Assembly (NCBI GenBank): GCA_900618425.1
Contig: UZAN01039967.1
Coordinates: 1-64,000, forward strand
Direction: 5' to 3'
Length of the DNA: 64,000 nt
Source: Echinostoma caproni
Lineage: Eukaryota > Platyhelminthes > Trematoda > Plagiorchiida > Echinostomatidae
Of the stretch, positions 61,801-64,000 are shown in pieces. A program made the translations under genes and the position numbers. How positions within the stretch are numbered: the first letter of the stretch is position 1; each line of letters starts with the position of its first letter. The notes beneath the pieces were generated by a model, which was given only the letters and a program-made list of their open reading frames with translations, had not been told where the DNA came from and searched no databases.

Positions 61801-64000
61801 AGCGGCCAGCATTCAGGTGGAGAATCGACACTTTTATGCGAGGGTTACACAACCGATGGAAAACATGTTGAGCACAGGAACGCACGAAGTGAACAACTTT
61901 CTTTGCATTATTCATTATTATTTAACCGATGTCGCGACCTGAACGCCATACACAGACGATAGTGCCTATGAATCCACGTCTACTGTGAAAGAAAATGTTA
62001 CTCCGGTTTAACGAATTTATTTTCAAAATGGCAATAGTTATTCACAAACGCGTCGACTTTGTTGTCCTTACGCATACTTCGAAACCGTCGATGTTGTATA
62101 CTGCCGTGCAACCAAACTCGGGAATTTTCAACCGTGCAGCTTCACTGTAAATAGGGTTAATCCAGTTGTGTTTGTAAAGTCATTATTAACTGTAAGGAAC
62201 AAAAATAACAGCGGTGAATAATCTCCGAAGCTTTCATTCGATCTCCATGACTTGCTGGTGGTTTATTTCCAGCCAGGCAAACACACCTATTAGTGCAAGT
62301 TGGATCTTATTGGGCGAAACCGAAGTGTTCTTTGGTAAAAACGTACAAAGTTGAGCTACTTTTCACAGCCAAACACTAGGCACAAGACACAATGAATTAT
62401 TTTGAAAGTGTTTACAAGACGGCAGGTATGCAATGAAACAAGTGACAGACGGTAACGTTTTGTGGGATGTGCATAGTTTACGTGCAATAAATTGACTCTC
62501 GTCGGCCTTTCGTATTACCTGTCACAGCTCTGCGACATAAAGCCTGCAATAACTGTATGTTCAAAAGCAACCATCTCTGTCTGCACGATCTCTCCCATTC
62601 CATTACCTTATCATCGTAAATAATAGGTAAAAAGCAAGTTTTCTTTATTCTCAAAAAAGGACTTATTACTAACATCTGGTGTTTTACTTACTAGAAATAA
62701 TTCACTTTGCAGACTCCCGACGTACACGCTTAGAGTCGCTGCATCAAACATCCATTTTACGGAATCCGCGTGGTTCTGAGTAACACAGCTAGTCGGCGGA
62801 ATTTTACAGAATTTTTTTCCCAAACAGAATAAACACATTAAATATGTACGCTTTTATTTGACAGAACAACCTGACCAAATCGAACATCAGGAACGACAGG
62901 AATGTTCAGTGAAAGTTGAAAATTTGGCGGTGATTCAAAAGCAAGTGAATGCAAAGCCACACAGGCAATCATTGCACGATTAACGTAATCGCGCACTGAA
63001 ACTTACGTTGAAAATCTCACTTTAATTACCGTGTGACCTCTTTTCTAGCTTAATCTCATACTTCATCCAGTAACTGCATACGAACTATCACTACGTGAAA
63101 TACAGAAGTCACCACTTATGCGTTAATCGATTTAGGAAAATGGTTGATTTGTCAAGTGGATTTTCTCTAACAGGTCAACGTGTCATTCACCACCGAAAAG
63201 TGAAAAAAACTGCGTTTTGAATTCTTTCTAATGATATGAGGGATTAGGACCTTGATGGACGAATATATGAATAAAAAACTAGTTTGTCATCACTGATTTA
63301 CCAATAAATCACATTTACTCCGACATTTTACAAGTTACACTAAAACAGCTCTATCTTTTGTTAATACATTGCGGTTCAGTGGAAAAAGCCACCGAATTAA
63401 ATTGTTTTCGGGATTTTGGCTATTTGGGACACTGTGGTACTACTTGAGAAACACATTGAACTTTGACTGAAATATAGTGACTAAAATCAGTGCCGAAGCA
63501 AAACGTTTTTTTATCAGAACAGGTTACCAGTATTTTCATAAGCTACACACACAAACATGAGGAACTTCTGATTCTGAACCTCTTTTTAATAAGATTATTA
63601 TCAGAATTTTGGCTGATTTCAATAAACAAATAAAGGGTCATATACTTACTCTACACCTCATTTAAAGTGGAAGTTAATAACATGGTAGTGCACTAAGAAC
63701 CACTGCATGAGAACCACCATCATTAGGAATACTACTATTACTAATGCTACCAATACTGCCACTAGTAACAAAAACCACAAGAGATCATTAGATATTGTAA
63801 CGTGGTGGTGAATATATTTCGTCGTAGGTGATCAAATCCATAGAATTGCGACTGCGTCAATCGAATTAGTTACATTTTTCGGGTAGACCCAAATTACAAA
63901 CCTTCACAACCTGTTATCTGTCAACTCTGGTACAACCAAAGCACAGGGTACCCTTCCATTTGTGCTATTTATTGCATGTCGTACGAATGTAATTCAGTCA
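58845..64000. other. No gene recognised; AT-rich non-coding stretch
   Basis: No gene or classified element was supported. The stretch has one undetermined base at 59,520 and an AT microsatellite at 60,660-60,684. GGACTGAATTCAAATCCCGA near 61,480 resembles a lone B box. A degenerate ACT/AAT-rich patch lies near 63,728-63,770. The longest open frame (60,933-61,346, plus, 137 codons) shows no known motif. Confidence 0.45.
60660..60684 (+). repeat. AT microsatellite
   Basis: About twelve uninterrupted AT units. Confidence 0.95.

Overview
This window looks like gene-poor DNA from a flatworm, most likely a digenean trematode. That is inference. It rests on AT-rich sequence with no long open reading frames, and on decayed copies of retroelement groups typical of trematode genomes: RTE-like and CR1-like non-LTR elements, several Penelope-like elements (PLEs), and tRNA-headed short elements. 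I cannot fix genus or species. No complete protein-coding host gene, tRNA or rRNA gene could be supported. A 915-base assembly gap lies at 24,897-25,811, and single undetermined bases lie at 1,822, 52,216 and 59,520.

Layout. Positions 90-665 hold the 3' end of an RTE-like element (minus). Two PLE relics stand head-to-head at 14.87-16.70 kb, and their 3' regions share a 95% identical 78-bp block. A further PLE relic at 40.39-41.19 kb (plus) meets a CR1-like relic at 41.34-42.55 kb (minus) tail-to-tail. The densest part is 47.0-53.5 kb. There two inverted copies of an unclassified repeat (47.03-47.60 and 52.29-52.57 kb) flank a nearly full-length but dead RTE-like element (51.37-47.61 kb, minus), with a tRNA-headed short element just 5' of it and a PLE relic at 52.75-53.51 kb. 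Another short-element cluster sits at 58.35-58.84 kb. The long stretches between hold microsatellites, small palindromes and weak repeat relics only, and resemble intronic or intergenic DNA.

The most interesting signal is a family of short elements combining a tRNA-like head with A- and B-box motifs and a type I hammerhead ribozyme. The ribozyme is clear at 58,439-58,483 (minus, canonical core, perfect stems I and II), 47,304-47,348 (minus, intact core, one mismatch in each of stems I and II) and 58,738-58,782 (plus, one invariant core base changed). Two more relics are likely at 51.4 kb and 26.5 kb. Stem III is a zero-loop CAG/CUG palindrome, as in hammerheads known to work as dimers and those reported in PLEs and animal retrozymes. 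The 47.3-kb copy is bounded by 9-bp target-site duplications, and the empty site is preserved in the inverted partner repeat at 52.3 kb, which supports mobilisation by a retrotransposition mechanism. Every autonomous element seen has stops, frameshifts or lost catalytic residues, so any current activity would depend on machinery elsewhere in the genome.
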